A stretch of 64,000 nucleotides of DNA from Sphingobium nicotianae (GTDB lineage Bacteria > Pseudomonadota > Alphaproteobacteria > Sphingomonadales > Sphingomonadaceae). The stretch lies in contig NZ_JAHGAW010000007.1 in NCBI RefSeq assembly GCF_018603885.1, positions 131,443 to 195,442 of the forward strand, read 5' to 3'. The notes under the pieces were generated by a model. It worked only from the letters and a program-made list of their open reading frames with translations. It was not told the origin of the DNA and did no database searches. Shown here in pieces: positions 8,104 through 17,807 of the stretch (its first letter is position 1; each line of letters begins with the position of its first letter). A program made the translations under genes and the position numbers.

Positions 8104-9633
8104 CTACTGGCCGAAGCCCGCCTCGCGCGCGATTGTCACGGCCTCGCGCGCCGCCGCGATCAATGCGCCGGACTTGGCCTCGCATTCGCGCTGCTCGTAG
8201 GCCGGCTCGCTGTCCGCGACGATGCCGGCGCCGGCCTGCACATGCATGACCCCGTCCTTCACCAGCGCGGTGCGCAGCACGATGCAGCTGTCCATGTTCC
8301 CGTCGGGCGAGAAATAGCCGACGCCGCCGGCATAGGGCCCACGTGTCTCGGGCTCCAGCTCGGCGATGATCTCGCAGGCGCGCACTTTGGGCGCGCCCGA
8401 CACCGTGCCGGCCGGGAAACCGGCAAACAGTGCATCGAGCGGATCGCGCCGTGGATCGAGCTTGCCGACCACGTTCGAGACGATGTGCATCACATGGCTG
8501 TAGAACTCGACCGTGTAGCTGTCGGTCACCTTGACACTGCCCGTACTGGCGACGCGCCCGACATCGTTGCGGCCGAGGTCGAGCAGCATCAGATGCTCGG
8601 CGCGCTCCTTGGGATCGGCCAGCAGCGAGGCGCGGTTCTCGGCATCCTCGCTGGCCGTCTTGCCGCGCGGACGGGTGCCGGCAATGGGTCGGATCGTCAC
8701 CTCGCCGTCGCGCACCCGCACCAGGATCTCGGGACTGGAACCGGTCAGCGCGAAGCCCGGCAGGTCGAGATGATAGAGGAACGGCGAGGGATTGATCCGC
8801 CGCAGCGCGCGGTAGAGATGGATCGGCGGCAGGGTGAACGGGGTGGTGAAGCGCTGGGCCAGCACGACCTGGAAGATGTCGCCGGCGATGATATAGTCTT
8901 TCGCCTTCAGCACCATGTCGCGATAATGCTCCGGCGCGACGACCGGCGTGACGGCGATGTCGGCCGGGTCGATGTCCGGGGCCTGCGCGGCTGGCAGCGG
9001 CTTGGCGAGCAGCGCGGCGGTCTCCTCGATCCGGTCCTCCGCGTTGGCCAGCGCCCGATCGATATTGGCGCCGATGTCGCCGACTTCGCCGGCCCAGACC
9101 GGCGCAACGAGGTACAACGCATCGGCCAGCCGGTCGAACACCAGCACCACCGTCGGCCGGACGAACAGCATGTCCGGCGTGCCGAGGCCATTGTCGGCCG
9201 GGCGGGGCAGCTTCTCGACAAGGCCGATCGTCTCATAGGCGAAATAGCCGACGAGGCAGGCGAGCGCGCGCGGAAGGGCCGGGTCAACGTCCGCGCGGCA
9301 CTCGGCGACGAGCGCACGCAGGGCGCTGAGCGGGTCGGTTCCGAGCGGTATGAAGGCCTCTCGATCGGTGCGCCATTGGCGGTTGATCTCGCAATCTGTC
9401 CCGGTCGCGCGGAAGACGAGGTCGGGCGCGAGGCCGATCAGGCTGTAGCGCCCGCGCACCGATCCGCCCTCGACCGATTCCAGGATGAAGTCGCCGCGCT
9501 CCGGCTCGATGAGCTTGAGCGCCGCCGAGACGGGCGTCTCGGTGTCGGCGATGATCCGCTGCCAGACGAGCGCCGAGCGTCCCTGCGACAGGGCGTCACG
9601 GGCGGTGGCGATGCTGTCCTGCGCGTTGGTCAA
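8104..9633 (-). CDS. trpE: Anthranilate synthase component I
   Basis: This 509-residue chorismate-utilising enzyme forms anthranilate, with TrpG supplying ammonia. The N-terminal regulatory half has TPVSAALKL and FILESVEGGSVRGRYSLIG, the region that binds tryptophan for feedback inhibition (the usual LLES appears as ILES). The catalytic half carries PIAGTRPRGKT, HLMLLDLGRNDVGRV, GTVSGAPKVRACEII and YAGGVGYFSPDGNMD. It begins nine bases after the ppiD stop codon, so the two share a transcript, with no room for a leader-peptide attenuator between them. trpG is displaced to 3357. Confidence 0.97.
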   Translation of the reverse strand: MTNAQDSIATARDALSQGRSALVWQRIIADTETPVSAALKLIEPERGDFILESVEGGSVRGRYSLIGLAPDLVFRATGTDCEINRQWRTDREAFIPLGTDPLSALRALVAECRADVDPALPRALACLVGYFAYETIGLVEKLPRPADNGLGTPDMLFVRPTVVLVFDRLADALYLVAPVWAGEVGDIGANIDRALANAEDRIEETAALLAKPLPAAQAPDIDPADIAVTPVVAPEHYRDMVLKAKDYIIAGDIFQVVLAQRFTTPFTLPPIHLYRALRRINPSPFLYHLDLPGFALTGSSPEILVRVRDGEVTIRPIAGTRPRGKTASEDAENRASLLADPKERAEHLMLLDLGRNDVGRVASTGSVKVTDSYTVEFYSHVMHIVSNVVGKLDPRRDPLDALFAGFPAGTVSGAPKVRACEIIAELEPETRGPYAGGVGYFSPDGNMDSCIVLRTALVKDGVMHVQAGAGIVADSEPAYEQRECEAKSGALIAAAREAVTIAREAGFGQ

Positions 9634-9642
9634 GCGGCGGCC

Positions 9643-11607
9643 CTATTGCGCTGCCGCGGCGCCATTGGCCTGGCGCAGTGCCGCCTCGACCGTGGCGAAG
9701 GCGGCCTGGTTGCGCTCGACGCCCAGGTCGTTCTCGATCGCGACGAGGAACTGGCGGGCATATTCGCCGCCGAGCACGTTACTGAGGCCCGCCTTGGTCG
9801 ACTGCATGAGCTGCGGGATCTTGGTCGGGTCGTTGGGCGTGATCTTGTCGAGCCGCACCACCAGGAAGCCCTGGCTGTTATCGAGCGGCAAAACCTTCGT
9901 CGCGCCGACATTGATCGTGAACAGCGCCTGGAGCGGCGGCGGGATCTTGCCATTCTCCTGATTGTTGATGTCGGCGCGCCGGGCGTGGAGCTTCTGCTGC
10001 GGCACCGTGGCGGGAATGCCGAGCTTGGCGAGGATCGCCGCGGGATCGCCGCCGCGACCCAGTTCGGCGGCGAGCTTCGTCGCCACTTCGCGCGCCTGGC
10101 CGGCCCCCTTGGAGAGGCCCCAGGCGATCTGCACGGCGGCCTTCACCTCGGCATAAGGCGGCGGACCGGCGGGCACGACCTCGCCGACCGCCAGCACGGC
10201 GGCTTCCTCATCCGGCTTCACGGGCACGATCTGCGGGTCGTCGTCGGACGACATCGCGAAGCCCTGCTTGAGCAGCGCCGTCAGCGTCGGGTCGGCCTTG
10301 AAGTCCGGATCCTTGAGCGCCTTGCCGTCCTTGATGATGAACGGTGTCTCGACGATCTCGAGGCCGTTCGCCTTGGCCAGCTCGGCAAAATTCGCGCCTT
10401 CGCCCAGCTTGCCGTCGAGCTTGTTCAGAAACTCGCTGAAGAGCTGCTTCTGCTTGGCGGTGCGTGCCTCCGGGATCAGCTCTGCCTTGGCCTGCTCCAG
10501 CGTCTTGCCGGGGATGTCGCGCACCTCCTCGACCCGCAGCACCGCCCAGCCGAGCGGCGCGCGGATCGGGCCGATGATGCCGCCCTTGCCGGCGGCGAAG
10601 GCGGCCTTGGCGATGTCGGCATTGGTCTGCGCCGCGAGCTGGGTCTGGTCCACGCCGTCGATGCGCGTCGCCGACAGGCCCAGGGTCTTGGCCACGTCGG
10701 CGAGCGGCGTTCCGGCCTTGGCCTTGGCGGCGGCATCCTTGGCGGCGGCTTCGCTGGTGAGAATGAGCTGGCTCATGTCGCGCGACTGGCGCGCCTGATA
10801 TTGGGCTGCCTTCGCCTTGTAGGCCTGGACAAGCTCGGCATCGGTCGGCGTCGCGGCCGCCTCGAAGCGGGCGAGATTGATCGTCGCGTAGCGCAGGCGG
10901 CGCTGCTCGGGCACGGCGAACTGGCCGCCATTGGCGCGATAATAGGCCTGCAGCTCGGCGTCGCTCGGCGGCGTCTTGGGCGCGAAGGCGGCCGAGGGGA
11001 TGGCGTACATGCCGCCGTCGCGTTCCTCGATCAGCATGGCCGCATAAGGCGGCACCATGCCGTCCGGCGTGCGCGCGCCGGCCGAGACGGCGCCGAGCAT
11101 CTGCTGCTGGAGGATCTGCCCGGTGATGTCGGTGCGCATGTCCTTCTCGCTGACGCGGCGCTGGGCAAGGAGCTGACGGAAGACCGTCTCGCTGAAATTG
11201 CCGGTCGCGTCGACGAAGGCGGGATTGCTGGCGATCTGCGCATCGATCAGCTTCTTGCTGATCCGCATGCCATGCTTGTCGCCATAGGCGATCAGCGCCT
11301 GGATGCCGATCAGCTCGTCCGCGACACGGCGCAGGCCGCCCTGGCTGATGAACTGGTCGATCGTCAGCGTGGGCTGATCCTCGCGCATCCGCTCGAACAC
11401 GAGCTGGGCGCGCGCCTGCAGTTCGTTCACCGTCAGCGCCCGGCCGCCGACCTTAGCGACCTCGCCTTCGCTGGGCGCACCGAGCACGCCGATTCCGCCC
11501 GATCCCTTCATGTCGCCGATCACGAACGCGAGGGCGATCATGCCCAGAAAGAGCACGGCGATCGTGCCGCCCCATTTGGAGCCGATAATGCGCCGGAAGA
11601 AATTCAT
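9643..11607 (-). CDS. ppiD: Membrane-anchored peptidyl-prolyl isomerase / periplasmic folding factor (PpiD type)
   Basis: The 654-residue protein has one N-terminal transmembrane anchor (about residues 13-32) after MNFFRRIIGSKWGG, then a SurA-N-like helical domain, a parvulin-type domain in the centre (about 260-370, including APLGWAVLRVEEVRDIPGKT) and a second degenerate parvulin-like region. This is PpiD architecture: a chaperone at the Sec translocon for newly exported proteins. The length is normal. It sits directly upstream of trpE, as I recall from other sphingomonads; the linkage appears transcriptional only. It is divergent from tpiA, with a 166-bp promoter interval. Confidence 0.9.
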   Translation of the reverse strand: MNFFRRIIGSKWGGTIAVLFLGMIALAFVIGDMKGSGGIGVLGAPSEGEVAKVGGRALTVNELQARAQLVFERMREDQPTLTIDQFISQGGLRRVADELIGIQALIAYGDKHGMRISKKLIDAQIASNPAFVDATGNFSETVFRQLLAQRRVSEKDMRTDITGQILQQQMLGAVSAGARTPDGMVPPYAAMLIEERDGGMYAIPSAAFAPKTPPSDAELQAYYRANGGQFAVPEQRRLRYATINLARFEAAATPTDAELVQAYKAKAAQYQARQSRDMSQLILTSEAAAKDAAAKAKAGTPLADVAKTLGLSATRIDGVDQTQLAAQTNADIAKAAFAAGKGGIIGPIRAPLGWAVLRVEEVRDIPGKTLEQAKAELIPEARTAKQKQLFSEFLNKLDGKLGEGANFAELAKANGLEIVETPFIIKDGKALKDPDFKADPTLTALLKQGFAMSSDDDPQIVPVKPDEEAAVLAVGEVVPAGPPPYAEVKAAVQIAWGLSKGAGQAREVATKLAAELGRGGDPAAILAKLGIPATVPQQKLHARRADINNQENGKIPPPLQALFTINVGATKVLPLDNSQGFLVVRLDKITPNDPTKIPQLMQSTKAGLSNVLGGEYARQFLVAIENDLGVERNQAAFATVEAALRQANGAAAAQ

Positions 11608-11773
11608 GTCGTTGCGATCCAGAAGCTGTCGGGCAGAAGATTGGCGCTCGCTTTAGGGCGGGGCAGGGGCGGCATCAAGCGTGAAGGGCGCGAGGCACTG
11701 GACAAAGCTTTCGAGCCCGTCCAATCGCTCGGCAACTGACAACGGACTTTTACTGGGAAAGGAAGGCGCGGGA

Positions 11774-12520
11774 ATGACCGGTCGACGCAAGCTCATCGCG
11801 GGAAACTGGAAAATGAACGGCCTCAAGGCCCATTTGAGCGAAGTCTCGGCGATCGCCAAGCTTGCGGGTGCGCGGGATGACATCGATGTCGCGCTGTTCC
11901 TCCCCGCGACGTTGATCGCGGCGGCCGCGCCCCTGGCGGACGGTGTCCTGATCGGCGGGCAGGATTGCCATCAGGCGCAATCCGGCGCCTATACCGGCGA
12001 TATCTCGGCGGCGATGCTCGTCGAGGCGGGTGCCGGCGCCACGCTGGTCGGTCATAGCGAGCGGCGCGCCTATCATGGCGAGACGAGCGCCGATGTCGCC
12101 GCCAAGGCCGCCTTCGCCCATGGCGCCGGCCTCAAGGTCGTCCTCTGCGTCGGCGAGACGCTGGAGACGCGCGAGCTGGGCGACGAGGAAGCGCAGGACT
12201 GGGTGGTCGATCAGCTCCTCGCCTCGCTGCCGGAAGGGGCCGATCCGGACTGGCTGACCATCGCCTATGAGCCGGTCTGGGCGATCGGCACGGGAAAGGT
12301 CGCGACGCCGCCGCAGATCGCCGCGATGCACGCCACGCTGCGCGCGGCGCTGGTCGCCAGGCTCGGCGAGAAGGGCGCGGCCATGCGCCTCCTCTATGGC
12401 GGCTCGGTCTCGGGCGACAATGCCGCGGATATCCTCCACCTGCCCGATGTCGACGGCGCGCTGGTCGGCGGCGCGAGCCTCTCCGCGGCAAAGTTCGCGC
12501 CGATCATCGCGGCGGCCTGA
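11774..12520 (+). CDS. tpiA: Triose-phosphate isomerase
   Basis: This 248-residue glycolytic/gluconeogenic enzyme interconverts dihydroxyacetone phosphate and glyceraldehyde 3-phosphate. The start is the ATG of MTGRRKLIAGNWKMNG, preceded by a purine-rich GGAAGG; an upstream in-frame ATG would add 31 non-homologous residues. Key residues are visible: Lys in NWKMNG, the catalytic His in LVGHSERR, the catalytic Glu in AYEPVWAIGTGK with the flexible loop 6, and the phosphate loop YGGSVSGDN. The gene diverges from ppiD. Confidence 0.98.
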   Translation: MTGRRKLIAGNWKMNGLKAHLSEVSAIAKLAGARDDIDVALFLPATLIAAAAPLADGVLIGGQDCHQAQSGAYTGDISAAMLVEAGAGATLVGHSERRAYHGETSADVAAKAAFAHGAGLKVVLCVGETLETRELGDEEAQDWVVDQLLASLPEGADPDWLTIAYEPVWAIGTGKVATPPQIAAMHATLRAALVARLGEKGAAMRLLYGGSVSGDNAADILHLPDVDGALVGGASLSAAKFAPIIAAA

Positions 12521-12536
12521 CCGGCATCGCCTTTCT

Positions 12537-12558
12537 CTCCCCGGTTTGTGGCGGGGAG
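12537..12558. repeat. GC-rich hairpin downstream of tpiA
   Basis: CTCCCCG (12537-12543) pairs with CGGGGAG (12552-12558) around an eight-base loop, 17 bp after the tpiA stop. There is no T-tract, so it is either a weak terminator or a degenerate member of the CCCCTCCC-type palindromes seen at 24,375, 29,076 and 40,523. Confidence 0.3.
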
Positions 12559-12740
12559 GGGCAGCCAAATGAAGCCAAACGGAAAGTCGCTCGACAGATA
12601 AACCCGGCTTATGATCGGCGCGTCTCGCCTTATTGGACGCGCCGGCCGGCGCGCGATATCCGACCGGATTGTGGGAAACGGATTGTCAGGATCGTCCGGC
12701 GGCCGCTCAAGGCGGCGCCGCTCGGCATCACGAGGTGACC

Positions 12741-13154
12741 ATGCATCGCTCCCGAATCAACGGCATATTGATCGATTGTCACAGCGAGGATATCGACGCG
12801 GCGGCGCGCTTCTGGGCAGACGCGCTCGGCCGCCCGGTCGATCCCGATCATCCCGGGACGCGGGGCAACTACAGGATGCTGGCGACCCCGCCGGGCGAGA
12901 TCAGCGTGCAGATCCAGCGCGTCGACCACGAGAGCCGCATCCATCTCGACATCGAGACGGACGATATTCCCGCCGAGGTCGAGCGTCTGGAAAAGCTCGG
13001 TGCGACGATCGATACGCAGATGGCGCGCTGGGTGGTCATGCGAGCCCCCACCGGCCAGCGCTTCTGCGTCGTGCGCGTCCAGCGTGATGGATTTGCCGAC
13101 GATGCGAACAGTTGGGACCAGACGGCTGGGACGGATCGACATTCAAGCTTCTGA
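12741..13154 (+). CDS. VOC-family glyoxalase-like protein
   Basis: The 137-residue protein starts at MHRSRINGILIDCHSED after a GAGGTG ribosome site. The pattern is a vicinal-oxygen-chelate (glyoxalase/dioxygenase) beta-alpha-beta-beta-beta module: ILIDCHSEDIDAAARFWADALG, then RIHLDIETDDIPAEVERLEKLGA, then VVMRAPTGQRFCVVRV. His and Asp/Glu positions compatible with metal binding are present. The substrate cannot be told from sequence. It stands alone between tpiA and a palindromic repeat doublet. The C-terminal 20 residues (from DDANSWD) are variable-looking. Confidence 0.8.
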   Translation: MHRSRINGILIDCHSEDIDAAARFWADALGRPVDPDHPGTRGNYRMLATPPGEISVQIQRVDHESRIHLDIETDDIPAEVERLEKLGATIDTQMARWVVMRAPTGQRFCVVRVQRDGFADDANSWDQTAGTDRHSSF

Positions 13155-13184
13155 GCGCGGCAGGCGCCCTTTTTCGTGGACAGT

Positions 13185-13273
13185 CGTCATCCTGAACTTG
13201 TTTCAGGATCCATCGCGCTAATAAGCCCCGGTCTCGATGGCGAGATGGGTGCTGAAACAAGTTCAGCATGACG
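13185..13273. repeat. Inverted doublet of a palindromic repeat (CATCCTGAACTTGTTTCAGG family)
   Basis: Two copies of a roughly 23-bp palindromic unit face each other, at 13185-13211 on one strand and 13251-13273 on the other, about 40 bp apart. Each copy folds on itself (CCTGA...TCAGG in the first). Read in the same orientation, the second has GCTGA...TCAGC, so both sides of one base pair changed together and the stem is kept. It lies in the gap between the VOC gene and the next small gene. Confidence 0.8.
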
Positions 13274-13345
13274 AAAGATGGCGGAGGCAACCCGCCGAAT
13301 GTCAATCGGGGCGAGACGCTTCCGGAATTGCGCGAGGATGATATC

Positions 13346-13717
13346 ATGACGAAGACCGTGCTGGCGATCGGTATCGATCCCGTCTTTTCTGATCTAAGCG
13401 CCTTCCCGACCCTGACGCCTGAAATCGTGCGCGCCTACCTCGATGACCAGATCGGCCGGATCGGCGCGCTCGGCTATGCCGTGGACAGCTGCCTGGTGGA
13501 TATGGGCGCTACCGCCGCGGAGCAGGTCGAGGCGGCGCTGCGCGCGCGCAGCTACGATTGCATCGTGATCGGCGCCGGGCTGCGCGAGCCGCCCGAATTG
13601 CTGCTGCTCTTCGAGACCGTCATCAATCTCGTCCACAGCCTCGCGCCGCAAAGCCGGATCGCCTTCAACACCACGCCCGCCGACACCGCCGAGGCGGCGC
13701 AACGGGCAATGGGATAA
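13346..13717 (+). CDS. Conserved small protein of unknown function
   Basis: This is a 123-residue soluble protein. The start MTKTVLAIGIDP is preceded by GAGGATGATATC, and upstream in-frame ATGs fall inside the repeat doublet. It has a Rossmann-like alternation of strands and helices (TVLAIGIDP, YDCIVIGAGLREP, SRIAFNTTPADT), suggesting a small alpha/beta protein resembling receiver or NAD-binding folds, but no catalytic signature is clear. I do not recognise the family with confidence. It has its own gap upstream and is followed by a P-loop gene 166 bp later on the same strand. Confidence 0.65.
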   Translation: MTKTVLAIGIDPVFSDLSAFPTLTPEIVRAYLDDQIGRIGALGYAVDSCLVDMGATAAEQVEAALRARSYDCIVIGAGLREPPELLLLFETVINLVHSLAPQSRIAFNTTPADTAEAAQRAMG

Positions 13718-13883
13718 GGTCCGCGCCAAGCGACCGATCCTCATCGGGTGCGATCGACACAGGCCAGTCTGACCCGGACGGGCCGTTGGCAGGGCAAGAT
13801 GCGCATTCTTCTCGCGTTCGCCTGTCATTCGGTGAGGCCGTCCCGCGTTGTGAAATCGATGCGATCTCGCTTATAGCTTGTCG

Positions 13884-14426
13884 ATGATCATCGAGCTCAG
13901 CGGACATGGCGGGGTCGGAAAGCTGACCATTGGCCGCGCCCTGGCCGACCGGATGAGCGGCCGATTGCTCGATAATCACACCATCTATAACCCCGCCTTC
14001 GCGATGACCACGTTCCGCTCGCCCGAGTTTTACGAGACGGTGCAGGCGGTGCGGACGATCGCCTTCGATCGAGCGGCGCAACTGCCCGCACAGGTGCCGA
14101 TCGTCATCACCATGGCGACCGGCACGGCGCTCTGGTGGACGCGGGACTGGCAGGTCGCGATCCGCGATCTGGCCGACCGGCGCAGCGTTCCGCTCCTGGG
14201 CGTCCACATTCACTGCACGCTGGAGGAGAACGCCCGGCGCATCGCGGAGCCAACGCGCGCCCTCCTGCGCAAACTGACCGATCCGGCCAGTCTCAACGAC
14301 GGTCTGGACCGTCCGGTGCTGCTGGATCATTGTGATCGGACGATGGACCTGGATGTGACTGCGCTGGATCCTGAGCAGGCTGTCGATCAAATCCATGCCT
14401 GGACAGGGATGTGCCCCGGAGTATGA
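13884..14426 (+). CDS. P-loop kinase-like protein
   Basis: The 180-residue protein begins MIIELSGHGGVGKLTIGRAL, a Walker A motif (GHGGVGKLT) at the extreme N-terminus as in shikimate/gluconate-kinase-like or AAA_33 proteins. A TTG two codons upstream is possible, but the ATG is preferred. Later segments (PIVITMATGTALWW, LGVHIHCTLEENARRI with a conserved-looking Arg, VLLDHCDRTMDLDVTALDPEQAV) fit a small nucleotide kinase with a lid region and C-terminal strand. The substrate is unknown. It lies alone before recO. Confidence 0.7.
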   Translation: MIIELSGHGGVGKLTIGRALADRMSGRLLDNHTIYNPAFAMTTFRSPEFYETVQAVRTIAFDRAAQLPAQVPIVITMATGTALWWTRDWQVAIRDLADRRSVPLLGVHIHCTLEENARRIAEPTRALLRKLTDPASLNDGLDRPVLLDHCDRTMDLDVTALDPEQAVDQIHAWTGMCPGV

Positions 14427-14612
14427 GGGAAATCGGCGCTGTCCTACGACCCCCGCGCCATGCCATGGTCGGCTCATGTCCGTTTCGTCCATCAATCGGC
14501 CCATTCGCTCGACAAGAGTCACCGACCCCGGACTTTATTATGTTTACACCGTGACTTTCGTGACCTTCGGATCCCGGTCGCGTGAATTTGTGGATCAGTC
14601 GCGGACGCGCCG

Positions 14613-15347
14613 ATGACCAGCCTCGCCACCACCGCGATCATCTGCTCCGTCCGCGCGCATGGCGAGCATGGCGCGATCGTCCGCGCGCTCACCGCCGAGG
14701 CGGGGCTGCTCCCCGGCTATGTGCAGGGTGGGCGTTCGACGCGGATGCGGCCGGTGCTGATGGCCGGCAATATCGTGCGCGGCATCTTCCGGGCGCGCAC
14801 CGAGGATCAGCTTGCGAGCCTCTCGGCCGAATTGCTCCGCAGCCGGGGGCCTCTGCTCGGCGAGCCCTTGCCGGCCGCCGCGATCGACTGGGCCTGCGCC
14901 TTCACGGCGGCGACCTTGCCGGAGGGCCACCCCTATCCCGCGCTCTACAGCGCGCTCTCCGCCGTGCTCGACGCGGTCGAGGCGGCGCCCGCCGCACGGG
15001 GCTGGGCGGTGGCGCTGGTGCGCTATGAGCTGCTCGTGCTGGCGGAGCTCGGCTTCGGGCTTGATCTCTCCGAATGCGCGGCGACGGGCGCAACCGACGA
15101 TCTCGCGTTCGTCAGCCCGCGCACGGGCCGGGCAGTGAGCGCGGCGGGGGCGGGCGTGCATGCGCAGCGGCTGCTGCCCTTGCCGGCCTTCCTGACCGTC
15201 GGTGGAGAGGCAAGCTGGGCGGACATCTTCTCCGGCTTCGCGCTCACCGGGCATTTTATCGAAACCAGCCTGGTCGACCCGCGTCGCGCCGAGATCCTCG
15301 CGGCGCGCGAGCGGCTGATCGAGCGTCTGAAAAGAGCGGTTGCGTGA
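14613..15347 (+). CDS. recO: DNA repair protein RecO
   Basis: The 244-residue protein acts in the RecFOR pathway, loading RecA on SSB-coated gaps. The N-terminal OB-fold segment runs [25 protein letters not shown] with YVQGGRS; the helical part contains [26 protein letters not shown] and then [13 protein letters not shown], a typical alphaproteobacterial RecO signature. The zinc-finger Cys set of some RecO proteins is reduced to a single Cys. In many genomes recO lies near era and rnc, but here it is about 9 kb away and precedes leuB. Confidence 0.93.
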   Translation: MTSLATTAIICSVRAHGEHGAIVRALTAEAGLLPGYVQGGRSTRMRPVLMAGNIVRGIFRARTEDQLASLSAELLRSRGPLLGEPLPAAAIDWACAFTAATLPEGHPYPALYSALSAVLDAVEAAPAARGWAVALVRYELLVLAELGFGLDLSECAATGATDDLAFVSPRTGRAVSAAGAGVHAQRLLPLPAFLTVGGEASWADIFSGFALTGHFIETSLVDPRRAEILAARERLIERLKRAVA

Positions 15348-15372
15348 GGGCGGGGGAGGTCACTAAGGCGCT

Positions 15373-15402
15373 CCGTCATTCCCGCCAACGCGGGAATGAC
15401 GG
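15373..15402. repeat. Perfect 13-bp-stem palindrome (GTCATTCCCGC family)
   Basis: CCGTCATTCCCGC (15373-15385) and GCGGGAATGACGG (15390-15402) form a perfect hairpin with loop CAAC between recO and leuB. There is no T-tract, so it looks like a dispersed intergenic repeat rather than a terminator. It ends 20 bp before the leuB start, so it lies in the leuB leader if transcribed. Confidence 0.75.
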
Positions 15403-15422
15403 AAGATGGAGTAGGGAAGCGC

Positions 15423-16466
15423 ATGCTCGTAGCAATTCTGCCCGGTGACGGGATCGGCCCGGAAGTGACCGCGCAGGCCAGGCGTGTGTTGGATGCGCTC
15501 GCCGTGCCCGGCATGACCTATGAGAGTGCGCTCGTCGGCGGCGCGGCCTATCATGCCACGGGCCATCCGCTGCCGCCCGAAACGCTGGACCTTGCGAAGC
15601 GCGCCGACGCGATCCTGTTCGGCGCGGTCGGCGATCCGACTTGCGACAGCCTGGAGCGGGCGCTGCGTCCGGAGCAGGCGATCCTCGGCCTGCGCAAGGA
15701 ACTGACCCTCTTTTCCAATCTGCGGCCCGCGAAGATGTTTCCCGAACTGGCCGACGATTCGACCCTGCGCCGCGAGATCGCCGAGGCGATCGACCTGCTC
15801 ATCGTGCGCGAGCTGAATGGCGACGTCTATTTCGGCGAGAAGGGCATGCGCCGGACGGCGGACGGTCTGCGCGAAGGCTATGACATCATGTCCTATAACG
15901 AGGCCGAGGTGCGCCGCATCGCGCACAGCGCCTTCAAGGCGGCGCAGGCCCGGCGCGGCAAGCTTTGCTCGGTCGACAAGGCAAACGTGCTGGAGACTAG
16001 CCAGCTCTGGCGCGATGTGGTGATTGAGGTCGCGGCGGACTATCCGGACGTCGCGCTCAGCCACATGTATGTCGACAATGCCGCGATGCAGCTCGTGCGC
16101 AATCCCGGCCAGTTCGACGTGATCGTGACCGGCAATCTGTTCGGCGACATTCTCTCGGATCAGGCCAGCATGTGCGTCGGCTCGATCGGCATGCTGGCCT
16201 CCGCCTCGCTCGATGCGAACGGCAAGGGCCTGTACGAGCCGATCCACGGCAGCGCGCCGGACATTGCCGGGCAGAGCAAAGCCAATCCGCTGGCGACGAT
16301 TCTCTCCGCCGCGATGATGCTGCGCTTCTCGCTCGGTCAGGCCGAGGCGGCCGACCGCATCGAGGCGGCGGTGGCGAAGGCCCTCGCCGGCGGCGCGCGC
16401 ACCGCCGATCTGGGTGGTTCGCTCAGCACCAGCGCAATGGGCGATGCGGTGCTGGCCGCGCTTTAA
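15423..16466 (+). CDS. leuB: 3-isopropylmalate dehydrogenase
   Basis: This 347-residue enzyme oxidises 3-isopropylmalate in leucine synthesis. The start [15 protein letters not shown] follows GGGAAGC; an earlier in-frame ATG lies inside the palindrome. Features: [25 protein letters not shown], the substrate-binding [10 protein letters not shown] region, catalytic Tyr/Lys segment [42 protein letters not shown], and the C-terminal NAD-binding [20 protein letters not shown]. It converges tail-to-tail with the PMT gene, the ends overlapping by four bases. leuCD are not in the window. Confidence 0.97.
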   Translation: MLVAILPGDGIGPEVTAQARRVLDALAVPGMTYESALVGGAAYHATGHPLPPETLDLAKRADAILFGAVGDPTCDSLERALRPEQAILGLRKELTLFSNLRPAKMFPELADDSTLRREIAEAIDLLIVRELNGDVYFGEKGMRRTADGLREGYDIMSYNEAEVRRIAHSAFKAAQARRGKLCSVDKANVLETSQLWRDVVIEVAADYPDVALSHMYVDNAAMQLVRNPGQFDVIVTGNLFGDILSDQASMCVGSIGMLASASLDANGKGLYEPIHGSAPDIAGQSKANPLATILSAAMMLRFSLGQAEAADRIEAAVAKALAGGARTADLGGSLSTSAMGDAVLAAL

Positions 16467-17770
16467 CGCCAGCTGTCGAGCCACATCCAGCGGTTGAAGT
16501 CCTGCGGATCGCCGAGCGGCGCGGCCGAGATGATCGGGTAGAATTCGAGGAACAGCAGCGCGCAGAAGCCGATCGCCAGCGCCGGGATCACCCGGTTGCC
16601 CGCCTGCCAGAAGGCGCGATCGAGCACCCCGGCGATGGCGAAGCAGAGCAGCAGCGAGGCCGGGAAGTAGTGGTAGTAGAACATCACCGGCTTGGGGATG
16701 ATCACGAAGAAGGCGACCGATACGACCCAGAGCAGCGGAATGACCAGCAAGGCCGTCTGCCCTTGCCGCAGCCCCGCGTACAGGCAGAGCAGCAGCGCGA
16801 CGAGGCCGCCCCAGCCGATCGCCGGATTGCCGATGAACAGCACGCCGCGCTGAATGCCGTCCAGCGGCTCGTAGAAGTACCAGATCGGCCGGATCATCAG
16901 CACCCACTGCCACCAGACGCTCTGATAAGTGTGTGAGGCCATCGGCGAGCTTTGCAGCTTGTACATCTCCCATTGCCGGGGAATGATCCCGCCCAGCGAC
17001 ACGGCGTCAAGCTGCAGGAAGAGATAGGGCAGGAAGCTCGCCAGATAGACGAGGATCGCGAACGGCCCGAGCCACATCAGCCCCTCGACGAAGGAGGTTT
17101 GCTGCGGTGTTGCGGACCGGTCCCGCCAGCGCAGGGCGACGTAGAGGCCGATCGCGGTGGCGACGAGTGGAATGGCCGTCCATTTGCAGGCGACTGCGCA
17201 ACCCAGGAACAGCCCGGCGAGCATCAGGCGCGGCCGGCTGCGGAAGCCGTCGCGCCCCGCCGCCGCCATCATCCAGAAAGCCAGCATCAGGAAGCTCGCG
17301 ACGAAGATGTCGAGCATGGCGATGCGGGACTGGATGAAGAGCATCGGGCTGACCAGCAGCAGCGCCCCGGTCATCGTCGCGGCGGCCCGCGTCGCGAGCA
17401 GCCAGCGCGCCGCCATCACGCCGGCAAAGACCAGCACCGCGCCGAAGACCACGCTCATGATCCGCCAGCCGAACGGATTGTCGCCGCAAAGGGCCATGCC
17501 GAAGCCGATCAGCCATTTGGCAAGCGGCGGATGCTCGGCGTTGGGCAAATCGGTGAAGGTCAGCAGGGTGCGGACCGCCGGCACATAGTGAGTCTCGTCG
17601 AAATCCAGCTTGGCGGGGTCGCTCAGGCGAAACAGGAACAGCGCAAGCGCGGCCAGCGCGAACAGGGCCGCGATGCCCCGATCGCGCCAATCCGGCGCGG
17701 TGAAGGGCCGTGCGGGTCGCGGCGCCGGGGTCATCTGGGGCGTCGCCGTCTGTGTCATGTTGCTCGCCAT
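16463..17770 (-). CDS. PMT-family (dolichyl-phosphate-mannose-type) glycosyltransferase
   Basis: The protein is about 435 residues with some nine to ten predicted membrane helices and is a GT39/PMT-type O-mannosyltransferase. The first extracytoplasmic loop has the family motif [17 protein letters not shown] (catalytic Asp-Glu) followed by [27 protein letters not shown], as in bacterial Pmt proteins, which transfer mannose from polyprenyl phosphate to exported proteins. [12 protein letters not shown] and RPIWYFYEP come later. The start is uncertain: ATG at 17770 (MASNMTQ) or 17758 (MTQTATP); a longer frame would run into the divergent metZ gene. Confidence 0.88.
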   Translation of the reverse strand: MASNMTQTATPQMTPAPRPARPFTAPDWRDRGIAALFALAALALFLFRLSDPAKLDFDETHYVPAVRTLLTFTDLPNAEHPPLAKWLIGFGMALCGDNPFGWRIMSVVFGAVLVFAGVMAARWLLATRAAATMTGALLLVSPMLFIQSRIAMLDIFVASFLMLAFWMMAAAGRDGFRSRPRLMLAGLFLGCAVACKWTAIPLVATAIGLYVALRWRDRSATPQQTSFVEGLMWLGPFAILVYLASFLPYLFLQLDAVSLGGIIPRQWEMYKLQSSPMASHTYQSVWWQWVLMIRPIWYFYEPLDGIQRGVLFIGNPAIGWGGLVALLLCLYAGLRQGQTALLVIPLLWVVSVAFFVIIPKPVMFYYHYFPASLLLCFAIAGVLDRAFWQAGNRVIPALAIGFCALLFLEFYPIISAAPLGDPQDFNRWMWLDSWR

Positions 17771-17807
17771 GGTTGACCACGCAAAGGGAGCGACTAGAAG
17801 CGGCCGC

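Noticed and set aside
8242-11739. A 1165-codon open frame on the plus strand opposite trpE and ppiD
   Set aside because: It is antisense to two clearly coding genes, Arg/Gly-rich, and shows no domain. High GC content makes such long shadow frames common here.
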